From positions 159 to 6,955 of the forward strand of contig DCGG01000134.1 in the NCBI GenBank assembly GCA_002315455.1: 6,797 bases of DNA, given 5' to 3'. The stretch is from Lentisphaeria bacterium UBA1784. GTDB lineage: Bacteria; Verrucomicrobiota; Lentisphaeria; Victivallales; Victivallaceae. The notes under the pieces were generated by a model that was not told where the DNA came from, made no database searches, and worked only from the letters and a program-made list of their open reading frames with translations. Below, piece by piece: positions 1 through 5,968 of the stretch (its first letter is position 1; each line of letters begins with the position of its first letter). The translations under genes and the position numbers were made by a program.

Positions 1-943
1 CCGGACCGTTTCCCTCTTCACCAACACCCTGAAAAAGACCGGGATCACCTTCACCAGCGTTGAACCCACCTCCTCCCGCAAGGAGATTGAGGCGGCGATC
101 CAGCCCAACACCAAGGCGATTTTCCTCGAAATGCTGGGAAATCCCGCACTGGTAGTCGCCGACCTGGAACTCTATGCCGACATCGCCCATAAGAACGGCA
201 TCCCCCTCATCGTGGACAACACATTCCCCACGCCGATCCTCTGCAATCCCTTCGACTTCGGCGTGGATATCGTGACCCACGCCACCACCAAGTACATCGA
301 CGGACACGCCACCAGCGTCGGCGGGATCGTCGTTGAAAAGGGCGGCTTCAACTGGAGCAACGGCAAGTTTCCGGAATTCACGGAGCCGGATGCCAGTTAC
401 CACGGCCTTATCTACACCAAGGATTTCGCGGCCAGCCCATTCTCGGTGAAACTCCGGGTTCAGCTGGTGCGGGACTACGGCATCCCCATGATGCCATTCA
501 ATGCGTTCCTCTCCATGCTCGGATGCGAATCTCTGCATCTGCGAATGGAACGGCACAGTGAAAATGCCCAGAAACTCGCCGAGTTTCTGGAAAAACATCC
601 CAAAGTCGGCTGGGTCAACTATCCCGGTCTTTCCTCCAGCCCCCAGCACGCACTGGCGAAGAAGTATCTGCGGGGATGCTCCGGCGTCCTGACCTTCGGC
701 GTCAAGGGCGGAGCCAAAGCCGGCGAAATCGTGATGAACTCTCTGAAACTCGCTGCCATCGTGGTCCATGTGGCGGACGTCCGCACCAGTGTGCTGCATC
801 CGGCCAGCATGACCCACCGGCAGCTCTCCGAGGCGGAGCAGATCGCGGCGGGGGTCTCTCCCGACCTGATCCGGGTCTCGGTGGGCATCGAGAACATCGA
901 CGACATCATCGCGGATTTTGATCAGGCGCTGAACCGCATCTGA
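1..943 (+). CDS. metY: O-acetylhomoserine sulfhydrylase (aminocarboxypropyltransferase), 5'-truncated by window edge
   Basis: A cytoplasmic PLP enzyme of the Cys/Met metabolism family. It makes homocysteine from O-acetylhomoserine and sulfide, or methionine with methanethiol. The reading frame is open from base 2 and gives 313 residues to the TGA at 941-943. The family is about 430 residues long, so roughly 115 N-terminal residues lie outside the window. The ATG at 131 is internal, not the start. Visible landmarks are the VDNTF segment (about 217-231), where the Asp contacts the PLP pyridine, and the Schiff-base lysine in ATTKYIDGHATSVGG (Lys codon 290-292). Further on are the FTEPDASYHG segment typical of O-acetylhomoserine enzymes rather than cystathionine synthases/lyases, the MERHSENA segment, and the C-terminal HPASMTHRQLSE and GVSPDLIRVSVGIENIDDI signatures. 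No frameshift or missing key residue is seen. A strong terminator follows, so it is transcribed separately from purA. A related sulfhydrylase such as MetZ is less likely because of the TEPD..YHG region. Confidence 0.9.
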   Translation, partial: RTVSLFTNTLKKTGITFTSVEPTSSRKEIEAAIQPNTKAIFLEMLGNPALVVADLELYADIAHKNGIPLIVDNTFPTPILCNPFDFGVDIVTHATTKYIDGHATSVGGIVVEKGGFNWSNGKFPEFTEPDASYHGLIYTKDFAASPFSVKLRVQLVRDYGIPMMPFNAFLSMLGCESLHLRMERHSENAQKLAEFLEKHPKVGWVNYPGLSSSPQHALAKKYLRGCSGVLTFGVKGGAKAGEIVMNSLKLAAIVVHVADVRTSVLHPASMTHRQLSEAEQIAAGVSPDLIRVSVGIENIDDIIADFDQALNRI

Positions 944-966
944 TCCTTATCCGGAACGAATGATCG

Positions 967-1013
967 GATTTCCGGAAAACGGTACGCCTCCGTTCTCCGG
1001 AAATCGGTTTTTT
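967..1013 (+). terminator. Rho-independent terminator after metY
   Basis: Arms 967-982 and 990-1005 form a 16-position stem with 15 Watson-Crick pairs and one A-C mismatch, closed by a 7-base loop (TACGCCT). GG and then six T residues (1008-1013) follow directly. The stem begins 24 bases after the metY stop. There is no T-run on the minus-strand side, so it acts on plus-strand transcripts only. It separates metY from the purA promoter, which begins 13 bases further on. Confidence 0.88.
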
Positions 1014-1026
1014 CCCGGAAAAACAT

Positions 1027-1055
1027 TTGCAAATCCCGATGAATCGGGGTATATT
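1027..1055 (+). promoter_or_regulatory. Sigma70-like promoter of the purA operon
   Basis: The -35 box is TTGCAA (1027-1032) and the -10 box is TATATT (1050-1055, 5 of 6 consensus bases), with an optimal 17-base spacer. The predicted transcript start is about 1061-1062, giving a leader of about 100 nt before the purA ATG. The same -10 hexamer preceded by G appears in the two other promoters called in this window. The promoter lies just after the metY terminator, as expected for a new transcription unit. The call rests on pattern matching only. Confidence 0.7.
1035..1048. promoter_or_regulatory. Inverted repeat in the purA promoter spacer, possible operator
   Basis: CCCGATGAATCGGG is a perfect inverted repeat: 6-base half sites CCCGAT and ATCGGG with a 2-base centre. 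It sits wholly between the -35 and -10 boxes, where a dimeric repressor would block RNA polymerase. A purine-responsive regulator would be a natural guess given purA, but no regulator gene is in the window and the repeat is not a PurR site I recognise. It could be chance. Confidence 0.4.
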
Positions 1056-1060
1056 GTGAA

Positions 1061-1091
1061 CCGGTCCGTTTCGGGCCGGGTCGTGTTTTTT
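1061..1091 (+). promoter_or_regulatory. 5'-terminal leader hairpin with U-run (purA mRNA)
   Basis: CCGGTCCG (1061-1068) pairs with CGGGCCGG (1072-1079) over all 8 positions, with one G-U wobble and a UUU loop. The hairpin starts at the predicted first base of the purA transcript. Six T residues follow at 1086-1091, but six bases after the stem, which is too far for a good intrinsic terminator. It could stabilise the 5' end or act as a weak attenuator. This is a structural prediction by eye. Confidence 0.35.
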
Positions 1092-1107
1092 GATCATCTG
1101 AAGAACT

Positions 1108-1133
1108 GGGATGTCCGAGCGCTCGGAGGTCCC
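1108..1133 (+). promoter_or_regulatory. Palindrome/hairpin in purA leader
   Basis: TCCGAGCGCTCGGA at 1114-1127 is a perfect 14-base DNA palindrome. As RNA it gives a 5-bp stem with a GCGC loop. It extends past a G-G mismatch by five more pairs (GGGAU 1108-1112 with GUCCC 1129-1133, one wobble). It ends 18 bases before the purA Shine-Dalgarno. It could be an operator read as DNA or a leader structure read as RNA. I do not recognise it as a known riboswitch class. Confidence 0.4.
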
Positions 1134-1151
1134 GCAAATCAATTCGATACT

Positions 1152-1158
1152 GGAGAAG
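1152..1158 (+). promoter_or_regulatory. purA ribosome binding site
   Basis: GGAGAAG lies just upstream of the ATG at 1163. The GGAG core is 7 bases from the start codon, which supports this start. Confidence 0.75.
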
Positions 1159-1162
1159 TGTT

Positions 1163-2431
1163 ATGCCGGTGGATATTCTGGTCGGCACCCAATGGGGCGA
1201 CGAAGGCAAGGGGAAACTGATCGACGTGCTGACCCGCGACGTCGACGTCGTGGTGCGTTTTCAGGGAGGCAACAACGCCGGACACACCGTGGAGATCGGC
1301 AAGGAACGCTACGTGCTCCACCTGGTCCCCTCCGGAATCTTCCGCAAGGGCGTCAAGTGCATCATCGGCAACGGACTGGTGGTGGATCCCGTCGCCCTCG
1401 TCGAGGAGATGAAGGGCCTTGAGGAGCGGGGCGTGGATACCAACCAGATCGAACTGAGCAATCGCGCCCAGATGATCTTCATCTATCACAAGATGGCGGA
1501 CCGCCTCTCCGAAGCCGGCGCCAAAACCAAGATCGGCACCACCGGCCGGGGCATCGGACCCGCCTATACCGACAAGATGCGCAGAATTGGTATCCGCGCC
1601 ATCGAACTGAAGCACCCGGAACGTCTGGCGGAACTTTTCCGCACGGAGTGCGCAAAGTACAACAAACTCTTCGCCGCCGCCGGCGCTGAGACCGTGGACG
1701 TGGAGGCGGAACTGGCCAAGGTGCTGGCCGCCGCAGAAAAACTGGCTCCCCGGGTCTGTGATACCGTCTACAGCCTCAATGCCGCCATCAAGGCCAACAA
1801 GAAAGTCCTGTTCGAGGGCGCGCAGGGCGCGCTGCTTGACATCGACCACGGGACCTATCCCTTCGTCACCAGTAGCAATACCATCAGCGGCGGCGCCTGC
1901 ACGGGCGGCGGCGTCTCTCCCCGGGCCATCCGGGACATCTGGGGCGTGATTAAGGCCTACACCACCCGCGTGGGCGAGGGACCTTTCCCCACCGAACTCT
2001 TCGACGCCAGCGGGGAGAATCTCCGTCAGCGGGGCCGTGAATTCGGTGCCACCACCGGCCGTCCCCGTCGTTGCGGATGGTTCGATGCCGTGGCTGCCCG
2101 TTACGCCTGCATGGTCAACGGCATCAACAAACTGGCCGTCACCAAGTTGGACGTGCTGGACGATCTGAAGCAGATCGCGGTCTGCGTTGGCTACAGGATC
2201 AACGGCGAGGTGACGGATGAATTCCCCGCTTCCGCCGCCGAACTGGAAGCCGCGGAACCGGTGCTGGAATACCTTCCCGGATGGGAGTGCGACACCACCG
2301 GCGCCACCAGTTACGCCCAGCTGCCGGAGAACGCCAAGAAGTATTTGGCGCGGATGGCGGAACTGGTGGATTCCTCCATCGGGATCGTCTCCGTCGGCCC
2401 CCGGCGGGATCAGACTTTCTCTGCGGAATAA
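1163..2431 (+). CDS. purA: Adenylosuccinate synthetase
   Basis: A cytoplasmic enzyme of de novo AMP synthesis and purine salvage. It joins IMP and aspartate to adenylosuccinate using GTP. The protein has 422 residues, against about 430 in the family, and is full length. The N-terminal GTQWGDEGKGK gives catalytic Asp13, and GGNNAGHTV gives catalytic His41, at the same numbers as in E. coli PurA. Further signatures are the TTGRGIGPAYTDK segment, EGAQGALLDIDHGTYPFVTSS, the substrate loop ATTGRPRRCGWFD (residues 296-308) with its arginines, and the C-terminal SVGPRRDQTF (410-419) near the GTP site. The ATG at 1163 is chosen because GGAG at 1152-1155 lies 7 bases upstream and Asp13/His41 fall in place. 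It is the first gene of the inferred four-gene operon and has its own promoter and structured leader. Nothing is broken or missing. Confidence 0.97.
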   Translation: MPVDILVGTQWGDEGKGKLIDVLTRDVDVVVRFQGGNNAGHTVEIGKERYVLHLVPSGIFRKGVKCIIGNGLVVDPVALVEEMKGLEERGVDTNQIELSNRAQMIFIYHKMADRLSEAGAKTKIGTTGRGIGPAYTDKMRRIGIRAIELKHPERLAELFRTECAKYNKLFAAAGAETVDVEAELAKVLAAAEKLAPRVCDTVYSLNAAIKANKKVLFEGAQGALLDIDHGTYPFVTSSNTISGGACTGGGVSPRAIRDIWGVIKAYTTRVGEGPFPTELFDASGENLRQRGREFGATTGRPRRCGWFDAVAARYACMVNGINKLAVTKLDVLDDLKQIAVCVGYRINGEVTDEFPASAAELEAAEPVLEYLPGWECDTTGATSYAQLPENAKKYLARMAELVDSSIGIVSVGPRRDQTFSAE

Positions 2432-3616
2432 ATGATCAGAAGCGGCCGCAGACCGGAGGAACCTTCCGGATTCTTTTCGATGCTGTGGCATTTTTGTGCC
2501 GGGTTGGATCTTGTCCAACTCGGCGCTCTTGTTTTTCTGAACATCGTCGGCCTGGTCTTCATCTACTCCACCGGGGAGCAGGTGGGGACGGCTGAATCCA
2601 CGGGATTCTTCCGGAAACAGCTGTTTTGGCTGGGTACCGGCGGCGTTCTGTATTTTTTTGCGGCGGGATGCAACTACCGGAGAGCCGCGTTCAAGGGCAT
2701 CACGCTCCTCGCATATTTCGGGACCTGCATTTTACTTGTTCTGGTCCTGTTTGCCGGCGTGAAGGTCTACGGAGCGACCCGCTGGCTTGAGATCGGAGCG
2801 TTCCGGTTGCAACCGTCGGAATACGCCAAACTGACTCTGGCCATGCTGTTGAGTGCGATCCTTGCGGTCCCGTCCTTCAACGTGAACCGTTTTATCTGTC
2901 TCCTGACCGGTGTGGCGGTTTGGGCAGTGCCGTTCATTCTGACGGTTCTGGAGCCGGACATGGGAAGCGCCCTGATCTACGTGCCGATCTTCCTCGGGAT
3001 CGTTTTCTGCGCAGGCCTGAAGAAGCGAATCATTTTTTCCGCCATCATGGCGGTGCTGGTAATCTTCGGGACCGTGGTCGCCCTTGAAGTGACAGGAACG
3101 AAGCATTTCCTCAAAGAGTATCAGCGGGACCGCATCCGCATCTTTCTCAATCCCGGTCTGGACCGGACAGGGCAGGGGCACAACGCTTATCAGGCCAGAC
3201 TGGCGGTCAGTTCCGGCGGCATGCTTGGGAAGGGGATTGGCGAAGGCACTCAAAATACGCTGGGATTTCTGCCGCAAACGGTTTCCAACAACGACTTCAT
3301 CTTCTCGGTGATTGCGGAAGAGACCGGTTTTTTCGGATGTTTCCTGCTGCTGATAGGATATTTCGTTTTGCTCTGTACCATCTTCCGGACCGCATGGCTG
3401 GCGGCGGAGGCCTTCGGACGCTATCTCTGCGTGGGGATCGGCATGCTGATCTTCACTCACATGTTCGTCAACATCGGCATGAGCGTCGGTTTGACTCCCA
3501 TCACCGGACTGCCGTTGCCCTTTGTGAGTTACGGCGGCAGTTTCAGCACCATGGGAATGCTGGCATTGGGGATCGTCCAGTCGGTTTACCGGCATCAGGA
3601 GCGTTTCCGGGAGTGA
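2432..3616 (+). CDS. rodA: RodA/FtsW-type SEDS peptidoglycan glycosyltransferase, RodA-like
   Basis: An inner-membrane SEDS protein that polymerises lipid II into glycan strands, normally with a class B penicillin-binding protein. The protein has 394 residues and about ten hydrophobic segments (roughly 20-40, 58-75, 84-108, 134-150, 156-172, 180-195, 198-218, 290-318, 330-352, 365-387). Family motifs are LQPSEYAKL (Gln127-Glu130), EPDMGSAL (174-181), FLPQTVSNNDFIFSVIAEE with Asp288 at the catalytic-Asp position of the TDFIF motif, and TGLPLPFVSYGGS ending near residue 370. The VTP/ITGLPLPFVSYGG style fits RodA better than FtsW, but FtsW is not excluded. The ATG follows the purA TAA with no gap, so translation is probably coupled. 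Its own Shine-Dalgarno is weak (GCGGA). An alternative start is Met17 (2480), which would match the usual RodA N-terminus; a GGAGGA (2455-2460) lies 19 bases before it, too far to be ideal. No partner penicillin-binding protein or mreBCD is in the window. Confidence 0.9.
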   Translation: MIRSGRRPEEPSGFFSMLWHFCAGLDLVQLGALVFLNIVGLVFIYSTGEQVGTAESTGFFRKQLFWLGTGGVLYFFAAGCNYRRAAFKGITLLAYFGTCILLVLVLFAGVKVYGATRWLEIGAFRLQPSEYAKLTLAMLLSAILAVPSFNVNRFICLLTGVAVWAVPFILTVLEPDMGSALIYVPIFLGIVFCAGLKKRIIFSAIMAVLVIFGTVVALEVTGTKHFLKEYQRDRIRIFLNPGLDRTGQGHNAYQARLAVSSGGMLGKGIGEGTQNTLGFLPQTVSNNDFIFSVIAEETGFFGCFLLLIGYFVLLCTIFRTAWLAAEAFGRYLCVGIGMLIFTHMFVNIGMSVGLTPITGLPLPFVSYGGSFSTMGMLALGIVQSVYRHQERFRE

Positions 3617-3655
3617 TGGCAAACGTTCGATCAGAATGAAAGAAAGAGGTGCGTG

Positions 3656-4564
3656 ATGAAGCGGTTGATCCATCTGGTTCTGTTTGGGCTGACACTGTGC
3701 TGCTCCCTGCTGCTGTTCGCAGGGAGTGCGCCTTCCGGCTCCTTCTCATGGAGCGGAGGTCAATGCAAAAAACTGCACAGAGGGATCCTCTTCGCCGAGA
3801 TGAAACTCACCGAGCCGCGGCCCCTGCGCATCTATTGTGCACGAGTCGATCTGAAGACTCCTGGATTGTTTCTGAAGATTACAGGACGGGCGGAGCACTG
3901 GGGCGAACCCATGCCGGACGCTCCGGACTTCACGATCCGGACGCGCCGGATCACCACCCGGGAGTTTCTGCTCAACGCCCGGAAGAGCGGTGTGAATATG
4001 GTCCTTGCCGTCAACGGTTCTCCGTGGCGGCCGTGGAGGGAGCCTTGGAACCACAAATATTCCGATTGTCTGGGATTGCTGATCTCCGACGGGATCCTGG
4101 TCTCGCCGCCGATGCAGGGCCGTCCTTCCTTCGTTCAGCGGAAGGACGGCAGTTACGGATTCGAAACGGTCGCGCCGGACGGCGATCATTCCCATTTGAA
4201 GATGGCGATCTCCGGCTTCTGCATGGTCCTGGAAAACGGCAAGGTCACCGGCGCAGAGAAGGCCCTCGCTCCCCGCACCGGATACGGACTCTCCCAGAAC
4301 GGCCAATATCTCATCCTGCTCGTGGCGGATGGCCGACAAAAGGGCGACAGCGAAGGGCTCACTCACCGTGAAGTCGGGCAATTTCTGCAGTATTTCGGCG
4401 CGATGGACGGCATTAACATGGATGGCGGCGGATCCTCCAGTCTGGTGTGCTGGAATTCCAGAAAAAGCAAAAAGACGGCCAAGGGCGCAGAGTTTCTGAA
4501 CCATCAGCCCAACGGCGGAGAACGCACGGTGGGCGGGCAGATGGGGATCTGCTTCGACAAATGA
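3656..4564 (+). CDS. Secreted phosphodiester glycosidase family protein (NAGPA-like, DUF2233/PF09992)
   Basis: Belongs to the family of the uncovering enzyme N-acetylglucosamine-1-phosphodiester alpha-N-acetylglucosaminidase, which cleaves sugar-1-phosphodiester links. Bacterial members are exported and mostly of unknown substrate. The protein has 302 residues. Residues 1-25 look like a signal peptide (KR start, a long Leu-rich core, AGSA near the cleavage site), so it should act outside the cytoplasm. LTLC at 13-16 is a poor lipobox. Family landmarks are VNGSPW (Asn120-Trp124), PRTGYGL (Arg207, Thr208), VADGRQ (223-228), GLTHREVGQFLQYFGA and the hallmark MDGGGSSS (Asp256-Ser262). The ATG at 3656 is preferred to the GTG at 3653, because AGAGG (3645-3649) then lies 6 bases upstream. 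It follows rodA by 39 bases with no terminator between them, and overlaps the next gene by 4 bases. The substrate cannot be told from sequence; envelope or polysaccharide phosphodiesters are an inference. Confidence 0.87.
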   Translation: MKRLIHLVLFGLTLCCSLLLFAGSAPSGSFSWSGGQCKKLHRGILFAEMKLTEPRPLRIYCARVDLKTPGLFLKITGRAEHWGEPMPDAPDFTIRTRRITTREFLLNARKSGVNMVLAVNGSPWRPWREPWNHKYSDCLGLLISDGILVSPPMQGRPSFVQRKDGSYGFETVAPDGDHSHLKMAISGFCMVLENGKVTGAEKALAPRTGYGLSQNGQYLILLVADGRQKGDSEGLTHREVGQFLQYFGAMDGINMDGGGSSSLVCWNSRKSKKTAKGAEFLNHQPNGGERTVGGQMGICFDK

Positions 4565-5619
4565 TGCAGAAACTGGAAAAAACAAAGGTTCGTTTTTTCT
4601 TCGTAATACTGCTCGTTTTCGCTTGGAGCCGGGCAGGCGCAGCGGATGTCAACGCCCCCTTTCTGCCCGGCGCCAAGGTGCGTCTCCGCGGGTTCAACCT
4701 CAGCAATAAGCGGAATTTCTGGAAGCGTCCCCGGCCCTACGAGGAAAAGGATTTTCAGATCATCCGGGAGTTAGGGTTCAACTTTGCCCGGCTCCCTCTG
4801 GACTACCGGGAATGGATCGTGGATGGCGCTCCTGAAAAAGTGGATGAATCCCGTTTTCTGCAGATCGACGAAGCGGTCGCATGGGGTCGGAAATATGGGG
4901 TCCACGTCTGTCTCAATATCCATCGCGCGCCCGGATTCACGGTCGCCCGTCCCAAGGAAAAACTCTCCCTTTGGATGGATGCCGTCGCACAGCGCGCCTT
5001 CGTGGACTACTGGCGCCGATTTGCCCGGCGCTACCGCGGGATCCCGGGGAACGCGCTGAGTTTCAATCTGCTCAATGAACCCGGCGGCGTGGATGCAGCA
5101 ATTTACCTTCGCATCATGAACGAAGCGGTCGCTGCGATCCACGTCGAAGACCCGGATCGTCCCATCCTCTGCGACGCCTTTGATTACGGCAGGCAGGCGG
5201 TGCCCGGCCTGGAGGCGCTGAACGTGGTCCAGTCCGCCCGAGGCTACGCCCCCTTCGAAGTGACCCACTACCGGGCAGAATGGATGCGCGGGGCAACGAC
5301 CTTTCCGGAACCCCGATGGCCCACGGCTCAATGGAATCGGGAGTGGATGGCAAAGCAGGTTTTTGCTCAGTACGTGCAGGCTAAGACTCCGGTCTTCATC
5401 GGGGAATTCGGGGTCCATCGGCACACACCGCACGCCGTTACGCTGCGATTTCTCGAGGACGAGCTCTCTCTCTGGAAGGAGAACGGCTGGGGCTGGGCAC
5501 TGTGGGAACTGCGGGGGCCTTTCGGCATCATCGACAGCGACCGATCCGACGTGGAATACGAATCGTGGCACGGCATGAAACTGGACCGTAAAATGCTGGA
5601 ACTGCTTCAGCGCTACTGA
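4561..5619 (+). CDS. Secreted glycoside hydrolase, GH5 (cellulase) family
   Basis: An exported TIM-barrel retaining glycosidase. GH5 members cut beta-glucans, mannans and related glycans. The protein has 352 residues and no carbohydrate-binding module. Residues 1 to about 26 form a signal peptide (KTKVR start, FFFVILLVF core, AGA before the cleavage site). Family features are RGFNLS, NFARLPLDYREW (Arg77), LNIHRAPG (His121), LNEP with the acid/base Glu173, VTHYRAEW (His236), IGEFGV with the nucleophile Glu282, and WALWELRG (Trp315) near the C-terminus. ATG ATG occurs at 4561 and 4564. The first overlaps the upstream stop as ATGA, so translation is likely coupled, and either Met may be used. 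The frame stays open upstream to at least 4447, but that part overlaps conserved phosphodiester glycosidase sequence and has no export signal at its start. It is the last gene of the inferred operon and ends 3 bases before the opposing small gene. The exact GH5 subfamily and substrate are not determinable here. Confidence 0.9.
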   Translation: MMQKLEKTKVRFFFVILLVFAWSRAGAADVNAPFLPGAKVRLRGFNLSNKRNFWKRPRPYEEKDFQIIRELGFNFARLPLDYREWIVDGAPEKVDESRFLQIDEAVAWGRKYGVHVCLNIHRAPGFTVARPKEKLSLWMDAVAQRAFVDYWRRFARRYRGIPGNALSFNLLNEPGGVDAAIYLRIMNEAVAAIHVEDPDRPILCDAFDYGRQAVPGLEALNVVQSARGYAPFEVTHYRAEWMRGATTFPEPRWPTAQWNREWMAKQVFAQYVQAKTPVFIGEFGVHRHTPHAVTLRFLEDELSLWKENGWGWALWELRGPFGIIDSDRSDVEYESWHGMKLDRKMLELLQRY

Positions 5620-5622
5620 ACG

Positions 5623-5868
5623 TCACTTACCGGAAGCTTCCCGCATCATGTCGGTGAACTCCTCCCGGGAAAGTTCCCCGAGCCGCTTGCCTTTGCGGGC
5701 CAATTTTTCCTTGAATTTGATGGTGGTCTCGGTCATGCGTTCGTGGGTCTCCTCACTGCCGCCCACCAGATAGAAGTCATCCCCTCGGGTAATGCGTTTG
5801 TGTTCGTCCTGCCCGTCCAATCCAAGCCCCAACAGCATGGCGGACGGATCTTCTTTCGGTCCCGGCAT
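5623..5868 (-). CDS. Small uncharacterised protein, 81 aa
   Basis: I do not recognise this family. The protein starts MPGPKEDPSAMLLGLGLDG and continues with a charged middle containing DDFYLVGGSEETHERMTE. It ends with a Lys/Glu-rich, probably helical half (KFKEKLARKGKRLGELS, then REEFTDMMREASGK). There is no signal peptide, membrane segment or Cys cluster, so a soluble cytoplasmic protein is expected. The frame is open further upstream (to 5985), but the Met at 5868 is chosen for two reasons. A GAAGG Shine-Dalgarno lies about 9 bases upstream, and the next Met up (5904) falls inside the predicted -10 box, so it would not be transcribed. The gene faces the GH5 gene across a 3-base gap and shares a promoter region with the divergent flavoprotein gene. 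The case for coding is start context, promoter, tidy fit between neighbours and a plausible protein composition. It is not supported by a family match. Confidence 0.72.
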   Translation of the reverse strand: MPGPKEDPSAMLLGLGLDGQDEHKRITRGDDFYLVGGSEETHERMTETTIKFKEKLARKGKRLGELSREEFTDMMREASGK

Positions 5869-5904
5869 GATCGCGTACCTTCGTTGCTTCCAGTTTCTCC
5901 GCAT

Positions 5905-5932
5905 AATATACTTGTTTTCCACGGGAATGCAA
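5905..5932 (-). promoter_or_regulatory. Promoter of the small minus-strand gene
   Basis: Read on the minus strand: -35 TTGCAT (5932-5927), 16-base spacer, -10 TATATT (5910-5905). The predicted start is near 5898, giving a leader of about 30 nt that contains the GAAGG site before the ATG at 5868. Its -10 context (GTATATTATG) nearly copies that of the two plus-strand promoters. Confidence 0.6.
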
Positions 5933-5933
5933 G

Positions 5934-5962
5934 TTGAAAAGCGCCACGTCGAACGGTATATT
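5934..5962 (+). promoter_or_regulatory. Promoter of the flavoprotein gene, likely leaderless start
   Basis: -35 TTGAAA (5934-5939, 5 of 6 consensus) and -10 TATATT (5957-5962, 5 of 6) with a 17-base spacer. The usual start distance puts +1 at about 5968-5970, on the ATG at 5969-5971. No Shine-Dalgarno lies between the -10 box and the ATG (only ATCCCC). Confidence 0.68.
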
Positions 5963-5968
5963 ATCCCC

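Noticed and set aside
920..945. Inverted repeat GATCAG...CTGATC spanning the metY stop
   Set aside because: Only 6 bp with a 14-base loop and no T-run; the strong terminator 22 bases further on explains termination.
950..1019. Repeated TCCGGAA motifs (950, 971, 996, plus CCCGGAA at 1013-1019)
   Set aside because: Two copies are simply the arms of the terminator stem, and TCCGGA is frequent throughout this GC-rich sequence, so no separate repeat element is claimed.
1139..2518. Long open frame (459 codons) on the minus strand
   Set aside because: It is fully antisense to purA, whose plus-strand translation has every family motif. The minus-strand protein is low-complexity Gly/Asp/Val text produced by GC-rich codon bias.
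2732..3673. Minus-strand open frame of 313 codons opposite rodA
   Set aside because: It is a shadow of the rodA frame; its translation is His/Gln/Arg-rich with no domain, while the plus strand gives a proper membrane protein.
3649..4371. Plus-strand frame overlapping the phosphodiester glycosidase in another phase
   Set aside because: Arg/Pro-rich translation without a domain; the other phase has a signal peptide and the MDGGGSS signature.
5632..5641. 10-base palindrome GGAAGCTTCC near the end of the small gene
   Set aside because: It lies within coding sequence, has no loop and no tail, and such a length is expected by chance in a window this size.
5683..5708. Possible plus-strand terminator (CCGC/GCGG stem, then AATTTTT)
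   Set aside because: Only four firm pairs with an 8-base loop and a gap before the T-run, inside coding sequence of the small gene; too weak to annotate.
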